Source of the DNA: Bacteroidales bacterium
GTDB lineage: Bacteria; Bacteroidota; Bacteroidia; Bacteroidales; UBA7960
Direction: 5' to 3'
Assembly (NCBI GenBank): GCA_007130545.1
Contig: SLSG01000114.1
Span: forward strand, 1 to 9,005
Length of the DNA stretch: 9,005 nucleotides
The notes beneath the pieces are model-generated. The model made no database searches, was not told where the DNA came from, and saw only the letters and a program-made list of their open reading frames with translations. Below, piece by piece: positions 1 to 6,723 of this stretch; positions within the stretch are counted from its first letter, which is position 1, and every line of letters starts with the position of its first letter. The translations under genes and the position numbers were made by a program.

Positions 1-227
1 TAATACAATATGTTTTGAGGCCTGTTTTTCCTGTTCTTACAAATTTCGGGAACTTTGCCTGTCAGGGCATAGGACTCCATTGCCAAAAAAGTGAACGGGG
101 CAAACAAATGTTGAAATTCCGGATCAGATTGTTGTAATATTTTTTTATGCCGGGATCACTACCTTCCCCAACATTCCGGAATCCATTATATTTACAGCAA
201 TCCTGATCATACATCAATTCTGATCCC
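1..227. other. Left-edge non-coding stretch upstream of the isomerase-like gene
   Basis: No gene is supported here. A plus frame is open from base 3 to a stop at about 137, and a minus frame starting at 80 (Met-Glu-Ser-Tyr-Ala-Leu) stays open to the window edge. Either could be the end or start of a neighbouring gene, but both are too short to recognise. The stretch is more AT-rich than the coding parts. It contains the 8-mer ATTCCGGA twice (116-123 and 173-180), the second copy being part of the perfect palindrome ATTCCGGAAT (173-182), and a TGATCA palindrome at 204-209. These sit around the likely promoter of the gene at 228 and could be operator half-sites, but that is only a guess. Confidence 0.5.
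187..194 (+). promoter_or_regulatory. Possible Bacteroidota -7 element for the isomerase-like gene
   Basis: TATATTTA matches seven of the eight positions of the Bacteroidota -7 consensus TAnnTTTG and lies 33 bases before the ATG at 228. No TTTG or TTG is seen about 19 bases upstream, so only half of the promoter is visible. The palindrome ATTCCGGAAT overlaps the spacer region. Confidence 0.3.
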
Positions 228-1433
228 ATGGCATTACGAATAAAAACAATCGCCCACAGAAATGCGGAACCGGCTTTTATGGCCGCGGGCCGGAAAAGGC
301 TGGACAAGCTATTCCCGAATGTATTTGAATACTTTGATGATGCAATACCCGGCGGTGGTGGCATTCCCGGCGGTGATGGCTCCCCGGACGTGATTTGTTT
401 CCTGAGCGGGGGCTCAGAACAGGAGGCCATATCCGTCCTCAGCCCGGATAAACTTACCCTGCTGCTGGCCGGTTTCGAGGACAATGCCTTTGCTGCAGCC
501 ATGGAGGTGGTTGCCTGGGCGGGGAACAGGGGTGTGCCGGTGATGTTGGTTTCACTGCAGGAGGCAGAGGAAATCCAGCTCCCCGAAAAACTGGCTTTGG
601 TTTGCAAAGCCTTGAAAAACCTCAGGGGGAAGAGAGCCGGACTGATCGGGGGAGTCTCTCACTGGCTGGTGGCTTCGGCCGTACATAAGGAGGTTGCACG
701 GAAAGTGCTTGGGCTGGAAATTTTGCATCTTCCCTGGGAGGTTTTGCCGGATTATAAGGCGTTCCCCCCGGACCCTGAACTGCTGGAGGTTTTCAGGCAG
801 CACCGGCCGGAAAAGCTGACCTCTGAGGCAGGCATCCTGGGTTTTCTGAAACAGGTGGTGAATGAACACAGGCTTGATGCAATGACCCTGGAATGCTTTA
901 CCATGGTAAGGGACCATGATATAACTGCCTGTTTGTCGCTCGGACTGCTGAACAGCCAGGGGTTCCCGGCAGGCTGCGAGGGAGACATGGTCAGCCTGGC
1001 CGGGATGATGCTGGCAAAGGAACTTACCGGGGTGGTCCCGTGGATGGCCAATGTGGCTGCCATCAGGGGAGGAACCATCCTGTTCGCGCACTGCACCGCA
1101 CCGCTGAACCTGGTGGGCAGTTTTCAGCTTGACTCCCATTTTGAAACCGGGAAATCTGCCGCCATCAAAGGGGAAACAAACATGGACCAGGTTACGGTTT
1201 TTCGGATGAACGAAAAGCTAGACAAGGCCTTTGTGGCTGAAGGGAAAATCGTTTCCCGTCCCAGCCACGGGTTTGCCTGCCGCACCCAGAGCGAGGTCGC
1301 TTTGTCCCCATCCGATTATGAAAAAATAAAAAGCCACCCATTGGGCAACCACCACCTGCTGTTGCCCGGGAACCATAAGGATCTTTTGGAACTGGCCTGT
1401 CGGTATAAGGGGATTCAGGTCGTTTGGCAGTGA
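228..1433 (+). CDS. L-fucose/L-arabinose isomerase superfamily protein (sugar isomerase-like)
   Basis: A complete 401-residue cytoplasmic protein without a signal peptide or membrane segment. The second half has the pattern of the fucose/arabinose isomerase family (COG2407-like): a Leu-Glu-Cys-Phe segment (Glu222), a short GCEGD segment (Glu251, Asp253) followed by a Met-rich helix, an AHCT segment (His288), and a C-terminal part with paired His375-His376 and a Gly-Asn-His (His383). In true isomerases two acidic residues and a C-terminal His bind Mn2+ in an aldose-ketose isomerisation. Mapping Glu222, Glu251 or Asp253 and a late His onto those ligands is my inference. It is clearly shorter than FucI or AraA, so it belongs to the divergent fucose isomerase-like group whose substrates are mostly unknown. 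An odd glycine-rich double repeat sits at residues 41-52. The start at 228 gives Met-Ala-Leu-Arg; no clear Shine-Dalgarno precedes it, as usual in Bacteroidota. It converges on formate dehydrogenase with a 41-base gap, and no sugar kinase or transporter lies nearby. Confidence 0.75.
   Translation: MALRIKTIAHRNAEPAFMAAGRKRLDKLFPNVFEYFDDAIPGGGGIPGGDGSPDVICFLSGGSEQEAISVLSPDKLTLLLAGFEDNAFAAAMEVVAWAGNRGVPVMLVSLQEAEEIQLPEKLALVCKALKNLRGKRAGLIGGVSHWLVASAVHKEVARKVLGLEILHLPWEVLPDYKAFPPDPELLEVFRQHRPEKLTSEAGILGFLKQVVNEHRLDAMTLECFTMVRDHDITACLSLGLLNSQGFPAGCEGDMVSLAGMMLAKELTGVVPWMANVAAIRGGTILFAHCTAPLNLVGSFQLDSHFETGKSAAIKGETNMDQVTVFRMNEKLDKAFVAEGKIVSRPSHGFACRTQSEVALSPSDYEKIKSHPLGNHHLLLPGNHKDLLELACRYKGIQVVWQ
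348..383 (+). repeat. Two-copy 18-base in-frame tandem repeat
   Basis: Two adjacent 18-base units (348-365 and 366-383) both begin CCCGGCGGTG and agree at 14 of 18 positions. They encode PGGGGI and PGGDGS inside the isomerase-like protein (residues 41-52). The repeat is in frame and probably forms a flexible loop in the N-terminal domain. It looks like a slippage duplication. Confidence 0.75.
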
Positions 1434-1474
1434 AAGGGGCTTATTTCCTCAAATCCCCTATATTCGGCACCTCT

Positions 1475-2653
1475 TTATTCAGAGCCCCGGGTTGCATCCC
1501 CGGCACTGTACGAATGCGCGCCGGTGCCTGCCAGCTGTCCCTTGTCTACAATCAGGTATTCTGACCTGATGGGTTGGCCTTCCAGCCAGTTCTCAAGAAT
1601 CTCCCGAACCCCTGCCGCATACCTGGCCTGGGCCGAAAGGCTTGTGCCCGATGTGTGCGGTGTCATGCCATGGAACGGCATGCTGCGCCACGGGTGGTCT
1701 TTGGGTGCGGGCTGGGGGAACCAGACATCCCCGGCGTAACCTGCCAGGTGGCCTGACTCCAGGGCCCGGGCAATGGCATCCCGGTCACACAGCTTGCCGC
1801 GTGCCGTATTGACGATATAGGTGCCCCGCTTCATCTTCCGTATCATTTCCTCATCGATCATATGCTCGGTTTCGGGGTGCAGGGGGCAGTGGAGGGAAAC
1901 CACATCGCTGATTTTCAACAGGGACTCCAGCTCCGGATGGAAAGTCAGTCCGATTTCCTCTTCCATCTCCGCAGGCAGACGGTGGCGGTCTGTATAATGC
2001 AGCTTGACATCGAAAGGCTTTAGCCTGCGCAGCACACCCAGTCCGATGCGCCCCGAAGCCACAATGCCTACGGTCATGCCCTCCAGGTCATAGGAACGTT
2101 CCACGCAGTCTGCAATGTTCCAGCCCTTGTTCACCACCACCTGGTAGGAGGGAATGTAATTCCTTACCAGGGCCAGGATCATCATTACGGTATGCTCGGC
2201 CACGCTGACGCTATTGCACCAGGTAACCTCCGCTACGGTAATGTGCTTTTTCATGGCCTCGTCCAGGTTCACATGGTCAGAGCCGATTCCTGCCGTAATG
2301 GCCAGTTTAAGGTTTTTGGCCTTTTGCAGCCTTTCCCGGGTGAGGTAAGCGGGCCAGAAGGGCTGTGAGATCACTACATCGGCATCTGGCAATTCCTTTT
2401 CAAACACGGAATCCGGTCCGCTCTTATCGCTGGTAACCACGAGCTGGTGTCCGGCTGCTTCCAGGAAATTTCTTAGTCCGAGTTCTCCTGACACGCTGCC
2501 AAGCAGTTCCCCGGGTTTGAAATCAATCTCCCTGGGTGTCGGGAGGGATTGTCCGTCGGGGTATTGCGAAAGTTCAGGGATGGTATCGCGGGCATAAGAT
2601 TTGGGGTGTCCGTTTACAGGATCATCATACAAAACACAAAGAATTTTTGCCAT
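1475..2653 (-). CDS. fdh: NAD-dependent formate dehydrogenase (D-2-hydroxyacid dehydrogenase family)
   Basis: This enzyme oxidises formate to CO2 while reducing NAD+ to NADH (EC 1.17.1.9), without metal, in the cytoplasm. The 392 residues align almost without gaps to the Pseudomonas sp. 101 enzyme as I remember it, offset by one for the initiator Met. Visible key residues are Ile123 and Asn147 (formate binding), the nucleotide loop A199-S-G-R-I-G204 with Asp222 (NAD over NADP), Arg285 (carboxylate anchor), Asp309, Gln314 and the catalytic His333 in TPHTSGT. The first Thr-x-Gly position after His is Thr where Pseudomonas has Ile. The two Cys that limit stability in the Pseudomonas enzyme are retained (Cys146, Cys256). 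The protein stops after Gly-Ser-Glu, about nine residues short of the Pseudomonas C-terminus; the missing piece is not catalytic. The start at 2653 is fixed by the conserved MAKxLCVLYDDP beginning. It has its own promoter (2681-2711). No formate channel, hydrogenase, methanol or serine-cycle gene is present, so its role may be to supply NADH or remove formate. Identification is very secure. Confidence 0.97.
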   Translation of the reverse strand: MAKILCVLYDDPVNGHPKSYARDTIPELSQYPDGQSLPTPREIDFKPGELLGSVSGELGLRNFLEAAGHQLVVTSDKSGPDSVFEKELPDADVVISQPFWPAYLTRERLQKAKNLKLAITAGIGSDHVNLDEAMKKHITVAEVTWCNSVSVAEHTVMMILALVRNYIPSYQVVVNKGWNIADCVERSYDLEGMTVGIVASGRIGLGVLRRLKPFDVKLHYTDRHRLPAEMEEEIGLTFHPELESLLKISDVVSLHCPLHPETEHMIDEEMIRKMKRGTYIVNTARGKLCDRDAIARALESGHLAGYAGDVWFPQPAPKDHPWRSMPFHGMTPHTSGTSLSAQARYAAGVREILENWLEGQPIRSEYLIVDKGQLAGTGAHSYSAGDATRGSE

Positions 2654-2680
2654 GGGATCAAATTTTTAATTAGTCTTAAT

Positions 2681-2711
2681 TAAAGATAAGAAAAAAACAA
2701 ATGATTCCAAA
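2681..2711 (-). promoter_or_regulatory. Bacteroidota-type promoter of formate dehydrogenase
   Basis: Read on the minus strand, TTTG (2708-2711) is followed after exactly 19 bases by TATCTTTA (2681-2688). This matches the Bacteroidota pattern TTTG-N19-TAnnTTTG except for the last base. The spacing to the ATG at 2653 leaves a leader of roughly 20 bases, AT-rich and without a Shine-Dalgarno. It indicates that formate dehydrogenase is transcribed separately from the flavin reductase gene upstream. Confidence 0.6.
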
Positions 2712-2743
2712 TAATGGCCGTGTAATCTTTTGGGGAACTATTG

Positions 2744-2793
2744 CCGGGTTGTTCTATGTAAACCGGGAGGTCCGGATCGAAAACGACGGTCCT
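2744..2793. other. Two adjacent imperfect stem-loops between flavin reductase and formate dehydrogenase
   Basis: The first pairs CCGGGTT (2744-2750) with AACCGGG (2761-2767) across a 10-base loop, with one G-G mismatch. The second pairs AGGTCCG (2768-2774) with CGGTCCT (2787-2793), with a T-T mismatch, and inside it TCG pairs with CGA around an AAAA loop. They lie 43 bases or more past the flavin reductase stop on the minus strand and upstream of the fdh promoter. There is no T-run, so a standard intrinsic terminator is not shown. A terminator without a U-tract or a regulatory structure is possible. Confidence 0.35.
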
Positions 2794-2835
2794 GGCAATA
2801 TGGAAAATGGATAGATGGCGTGTGCGGGAGAGGGC

Positions 2836-3414
2836 TCAGCGGATCAACTGCTTCCCGATTTGGTAGGCATCTCCAATTTTTTCGCCAATGCGGCGGTATT
2901 CCCTGGCGCCCCCGATATACACGAGCGGATCCATCGCTGCCGTGTCAAAAGACGCGGGGTCGTTGACATCCCTGAGTTTGTCGGTGTCCATGTGGATCTC
3001 GAGGATCTCCCCGGCAAAGTGGTTGGTAGTCCCGAATACCGAATGATTCACCAGGCGGCACTCAAAGTTCAGCGGGCATTCCCTGATGATGGGAGAGGGG
3101 ATATGCCGTGAAGGCATTTTTGTGAGTCCGGATTCTTTAAACTTGTCCCGCTCTTTTCCCGAGGTGATGCCGCAGAAATCTGCTTCTACCATGATGGCCG
3201 CCGAGGCGATATTCACCGTGAAGTGTTTATTCTTAAGGATTTGTTTCCCGGAGAAGCCTTTCGTTCCTACCGAAACCCCCAATGTGGGCGGCGAGCTGGT
3301 GAGCAGGCTCACCCAGGCAATGGTCACGATGTTGGATTGTTCCATGTCTCCCGTCACCACCAGAGCGACCGGCAGGGGAAACATTGTCCTTTTGGGTCCG
3401 AATGAAGATTTCAT
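2836..3414 (-). CDS. Flavin reductase-like FMN-binding protein
   Basis: A soluble protein of 192 residues with the flavin reductase-like split-barrel fold (PF01613 type). Seen in the sequence are an N-terminal barrel strand FPLPVALVVTG (12-22), the FMN-phosphate region NIVTIAWVSLLTSSPPTLGVSVG (in pieces, 28-50), a Phe-Cys-Gly-x-x-Ser-Gly segment followed by Asp90-Lys-Phe (80-92), and the closing DPLVYIGGAREYRRIGE (162-178), which is typical of the family near the C-terminus. Such proteins bind FMN and reduce flavins with NAD(P)H, or act as flavoproteins of unknown substrate; no oxygenase partner is seen here. I chose the ATG at 3414, because the longer open frame to 3588 would overlap the upstream serine hydrolase gene by 142 bases and the extra residues look like antisense noise. 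With this start the gap to that gene is 32 bases, which suggests co-transcription. A weak GGAA sits directly before the ATG. Confidence 0.85.
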   Translation of the reverse strand: MKSSFGPKRTMFPLPVALVVTGDMEQSNIVTIAWVSLLTSSPPTLGVSVGTKGFSGKQILKNKHFTVNIASAAIMVEADFCGITSGKERDKFKESGLTKMPSRHIPSPIIRECPLNFECRLVNHSVFGTTNHFAGEILEIHMDTDKLRDVNDPASFDTAAMDPLVYIGGAREYRRIGEKIGDAYQIGKQLIR

Positions 3415-3446
3415 TTCCGAAATGGGTTTATGGCAGGCTGCCGGGG

Positions 3447-4982
3447 CTAACGAATCTTTACCGGTTTCAGTTCTTCGAAGAAAATATCCCGGTTGGGCAC
3501 CTCGATGTGCATCCCGGTAATCTGCATTTTGTTGTCGGTGTGGAAGGCCACCGTTCCGAACCCGAAAAAGGCGTGGGTGTGCTTCCAATGGATTTCCCAG
3601 ACATCGTGGTGCCAGTGGCTAAGCGTGGCAGCCAGTCCGTCTGCATGTTCGAACCCCAGTTGCAGTTCCCCGTTCAGCAGTTGTACGGTTATTTCCCCGT
3701 ATATGGCTGAATCATATGTTCCTGTATAGGCAGAAAGGGGCAGCGAAGGGCGGGTCCCTTCCACCCGGGCATTTTTAATGGCCGTCACCCTGGGGTCCTC
3801 CCCCCAGCGCTGGTTGGCCCGGGGGAGGGTTTCAGCGGACCAGTCCCGCGGTTCCATGCCCAGCAGGGTTTCCAGGGTATAATTGGTAATGGCGCCAATC
3901 GGGCTCTTCACGCCGTTCGTCAGCACGACCACTCCGATCTTTTCCTTTGGCAGCATGCGCACCTCCGAGATCATCCCGTCATAACCCCCGGTATGGCCCA
4001 CGCTCAGCCTGCCATGGTAGTCGCTCAGCCCCCATCCGAGTCCATAGCCATTGAAATGCCGGTTGAAATCCTGCTCCCGGCCGTGGTCCACTACAAAGGT
4101 GGCGTGGGGGGTCCACATCTGGTTGAGTGACTGCCGGCTCAGCAGCGTGTCATCCCCGTGGATCCCATGGTTCATGTTAAGAATCATCCATTGTGCCACA
4201 TCATGTACCGAGGATATTAGTCCGCCAATCGCCGCCACATGCTCCCAGTTTTCCCATTCGATCGGCACATTTACCCCGTCGACCAGCGCATGGGGCGAGG
4301 CGAAATTCCCTTTGGAGGGAAGGTCGGCGGTGCGGAGAATGGTACGGTCCATTCCCAAAGGCTGCAGGATGCGTTCCTGCACATTCTCCATCCAGGACTT
4401 GCCGGTCACCGCTTCAATGATCTCTCCGGCGGCCAGGTACATCAGGTTGGAATACCCATATCCGCTGCGGAACGGGAATGCCCGGGGCAGGTGCCTGGCG
4501 TTGCGCACCACTTGCCGGGCAGGGATATCCGATTTGTACCAGATCACATCCCCGCTGAAGGTGGCGAGTCCGATTCTATGACTAAGCAAGTCCCGTATCG
4601 TGGCCTCATTGGTCACATAATGGTCGAACAGTTCAAAGTAGGGAAGATGGCTCTTCACCTTGTCGTCCCACGTGATCTTTCCCTCGTCCACCATCATGGC
4701 CAGGACGGCCGCGGTGAAGGCCTTGGTGTTGGATGCGATGGCGAACAGGGTGTTTTCGTCTGGTGTGCCGGGCTTCCCGGCTTCCAGCGCTCCATATCCT
4801 TTGCTGAACACCAGTTCTCCATCTTTCACAATGCCGATGGCCATGCCTGGCAGGTTCCAGTCGTCAAGCACCCGCTGGTAATAGTTGTCAAGTTTTTCAA
4901 GGTTTAAATCAGGGGACTGGCATACGGCCAGGGATCCGGCCAGCATAAGGGCCAAAAGAGTAAGGATGTGTTTTTGCATCAT
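3447..4982 (-). CDS. Secreted serine hydrolase, beta-lactamase class C / PBP-like family, with C-terminal DUF3471-type domain
   Basis: A 511-residue exported protein. Residues 1-23 form a signal peptide with a hydrophobic core; Cys21 is preceded by Leu-Ala-Val, a poor lipobox, so signal peptidase I cleavage is more likely than lipidation. The S12 (PF00144) domain spans about 27-375 and has all three catalytic elements: Ser84-Asn-Thr-Lys87 (SxxK nucleophile), Tyr177-Ser-Asn179 (YxN) and His330-Thr-Gly332 (KTG equivalent). Residues about 405-505 resemble the DUF3471 beta-rich domain that follows this domain in many bacterial serine hydrolases. Family members are esterases, D-aminopeptidases, carboxypeptidases or beta-lactamases. 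The HTG form and the extra domain favour an esterase or peptidase over a true AmpC, but the substrate cannot be read from sequence. Two ATGs stand in tandem (4982 and 4979); I took the first. A strong promoter core lies just upstream (5008-5037), and the flavin reductase follows 32 bases after the stop. Confidence 0.9.
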   Translation of the reverse strand: MMQKHILTLLALMLAGSLAVCQSPDLNLEKLDNYYQRVLDDWNLPGMAIGIVKDGELVFSKGYGALEAGKPGTPDENTLFAIASNTKAFTAAVLAMMVDEGKITWDDKVKSHLPYFELFDHYVTNEATIRDLLSHRIGLATFSGDVIWYKSDIPARQVVRNARHLPRAFPFRSGYGYSNLMYLAAGEIIEAVTGKSWMENVQERILQPLGMDRTILRTADLPSKGNFASPHALVDGVNVPIEWENWEHVAAIGGLISSVHDVAQWMILNMNHGIHGDDTLLSRQSLNQMWTPHATFVVDHGREQDFNRHFNGYGLGWGLSDYHGRLSVGHTGGYDGMISEVRMLPKEKIGVVVLTNGVKSPIGAITNYTLETLLGMEPRDWSAETLPRANQRWGEDPRVTAIKNARVEGTRPSLPLSAYTGTYDSAIYGEITVQLLNGELQLGFEHADGLAATLSHWHHDVWEIHWKHTHAFFGFGTVAFHTDNKMQITGMHIEVPNRDIFFEELKPVKIR

Positions 4983-5007
4983 AATTCCATTTGCGGGCTG
5001 AGGTGTT

Positions 5008-5037
5008 CAAATATAGGCAGATTCTCCCATACTCAAA
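5008..5037 (-). promoter_or_regulatory. Bacteroidota-type promoter of the serine hydrolase gene
   Basis: On the minus strand TTTG (5034-5037) precedes a perfect TATATTTG (5008-5015, consensus TAnnTTTG) by 18 bases. The ATG at 4982 is about 25 bases downstream. It lies in the 102-base gap after the M48 gene and probably drives both the serine hydrolase and the flavin reductase. Confidence 0.65.
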
Positions 5038-5084
5038 AACCCCATCCGACGCATCGAAACAATGCGTGTACGAATATTTGGGGT

Positions 5085-6647
5085 CTATCTGCGGCCCCCG
5101 CCGACGATCTTCACAAGTTGTCCGGTTTCCACCCGGTCGCTCAGCTGCATATTGTTCAGGAAGGAAAACTCCTCCATTCGGTCCTGGGCAACACCCATGG
5201 TGCGGAATGCATCTGCGAGGGTTCCGGCCCGGTCGACCCTTCTGATAACAATTCGCTCAGGGTTCACGTCAATCTTTGACCGGTCGGTCAGTTTGGCAAA
5301 GCGATTCATGGTAGACTCAAAGTCTGGCAGGAAGCCATTGAAGTTTTCCTGCAGGGAGACCCCGTGAAACACGTAATAACTGCCGTCGTCGTCAATAAAG
5401 GTGGATAAAACGGAAATGGTTTGCTGCGCTCCCGTGTTCTGGTTTTGGGTTGTCTGGCCCGAGACCGCTTGAATGGCGGGCATCCCGTTGATGGTGGTCC
5501 TTCTGCTCTCCCTGACGTTCAGGTTCATCTGCTGAAGCGTGCCCTGGGCCGCCTCCGCCAGGGTGTTTCCCCGGGCAAAGGTAAAGATCATCAATGCATT
5601 TCCGTCGGGCGGCCCCATCCTTACCTGCATGGGCGAATTTTCCAGCTTCCAGTTTCGCGGGAAGGGGAATTGAAACAATAGTTCCGGGTGGTAAAAGGTA
5701 TTTCCTTCCACGTATCCCTGCCTAGGGTCTTCGCCATACACCATCCCGTCAATTAACTGCAGGTAACTGTTGGTGTTTACTTTCCATTCCCGGGGACCCA
5801 GACTGTCTTTCCAGACCTGGGCCAGTTCGGTTACCGTGCCGTACCGGTCGCCGGGGTCGGGATGCGTAGACAGCAGGGTGGGGATTCCGGCGTGGTCGCT
5901 GGCCAGATTCATCCTTTCCAGGAGTTGGAAGAATTCTCCGAATTTCTGACTGTCGTAGCCGATCTTGGCCGTATATTCAACCCCGAGGCGATCTGATTCC
6001 CGTTCGTCGTCGCGGCTGTATTTCAGGAACAATAATTGCATGCCCTGCATGGCATAGGCACCATATTCCCGAAACTCCTCGAAGGCGATCATCCCGCCGA
6101 TCAGCAGCAATTGTCCGAGCTGTTGCTTGGCCTGCCTGCTCACCGAGTGCCGCGCGGTAATATGACCCATTTCATGGGCAAGTACGCCCACCATTTCGGC
6201 CTCGTTGTTAAAATGGGCGAGGATGCCACGGGTAAAATAGATATACCCGCCGGGTACGGCGAAGGCATTGATGACCGGCGAATCCAGAATCCTGAAATGG
6301 TACTCCAGATTGGGACGGTGTGAAATCAACCCCATCTCAGTGCCCCTCTCCTCAATAAAGGCCAGCAGGGGTTCATTCTCGTACGCGCCGAATGTGGCCA
6401 TCACCTGGGGGTCGTATTCCGCCCCCAGTTGGATCTCCTGGCGCTCTGACATCATCACCAGCTGCCGGTTGCCTGTGACCGGGTTGCGGGCGCAGGCCGT
6501 AATAAGCAGCGTGCCTGCCAGAAGGAAGTACACCCACAATGCGGACCGCGTACTTTTAAAAAACGGAGGTTTGCCTAATGAAGGGGAGAAAGGACGTGCC
6601 GGTTTCTCAGCCATTTTCTCTGTTGGGGAAGTGCTCGAATGGTTCAT
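5085..6647 (-). CDS. M48 family zinc metalloprotease lipoprotein with C-terminal LysM-like domain
   Basis: A 520-residue envelope protease. A lipoprotein signal (hydrophobic from about 36, lipobox Ile-Thr-Ala-Cys52) is preceded by an unusually long basic N-terminus of about 35 residues. A start at Met12 (6614) would shorten this; the choice is open. The M48 catalytic domain (about 65-275) has the Zn motif His158-Glu-Met-Gly-His162 and a second segment Glu215-Arg-Glu-Ser-Asp219, whose Glu215 should be the third ligand, as in BepA and Ste24. The ASN-PVxNAFAVPGGYIYF-type strand (123-138) before it is typical of the family. Residues about 315-455 (HPEL, FPFPRNWKL) look like a PsbP-like or DUF1795-like beta domain, by inference. 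Residues about 464-516 (GTLADAF, LNNM, VETGQLVKIV) resemble a degenerate LysM repeat, which would bind peptidoglycan. BepA-like relatives degrade misassembled outer-membrane proteins; that role is plausible but not shown. The gap to the DUF4349 gene upstream is 76 bases. Confidence 0.92.
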   Translation of the reverse strand: MNHSSTSPTEKMAEKPARPFSPSLGKPPFFKSTRSALWVYFLLAGTLLITACARNPVTGNRQLVMMSERQEIQLGAEYDPQVMATFGAYENEPLLAFIEERGTEMGLISHRPNLEYHFRILDSPVINAFAVPGGYIYFTRGILAHFNNEAEMVGVLAHEMGHITARHSVSRQAKQQLGQLLLIGGMIAFEEFREYGAYAMQGMQLLFLKYSRDDERESDRLGVEYTAKIGYDSQKFGEFFQLLERMNLASDHAGIPTLLSTHPDPGDRYGTVTELAQVWKDSLGPREWKVNTNSYLQLIDGMVYGEDPRQGYVEGNTFYHPELLFQFPFPRNWKLENSPMQVRMGPPDGNALMIFTFARGNTLAEAAQGTLQQMNLNVRESRRTTINGMPAIQAVSGQTTQNQNTGAQQTISVLSTFIDDDGSYYVFHGVSLQENFNGFLPDFESTMNRFAKLTDRSKIDVNPERIVIRRVDRAGTLADAFRTMGVAQDRMEEFSFLNNMQLSDRVETGQLVKIVGGGRR

Positions 6648-6723
6648 GTGCTTTGTAATTAAGCTTATCAGACTGTTAAGTTACGAAATTTTGGCCGTAA
6701 ATAAGCCATCCCCGTCGTGTTTT

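Noticed and set aside
62..607. 181-codon minus-strand frame at the left edge
   Set aside because: It overlaps the isomerase-like gene on the other strand, is Ser/Pro-rich and shows no motif.
1435..1459. AGGGG/CCCCT hairpin between the convergent isomerase-like and fdh genes
   Set aside because: The stem has only five pairs across a 15-base loop and there is no T-run, so a terminator is not supported.
3415..3588. N-terminal extension of the flavin reductase
   Set aside because: It lies mostly inside the serine hydrolase 3' end. The extra 58 residues are not part of the flavin reductase fold.
4239..4907. 222-codon plus-strand frame
   Set aside because: It is antisense to the serine hydrolase catalytic domain and has no recognisable features.
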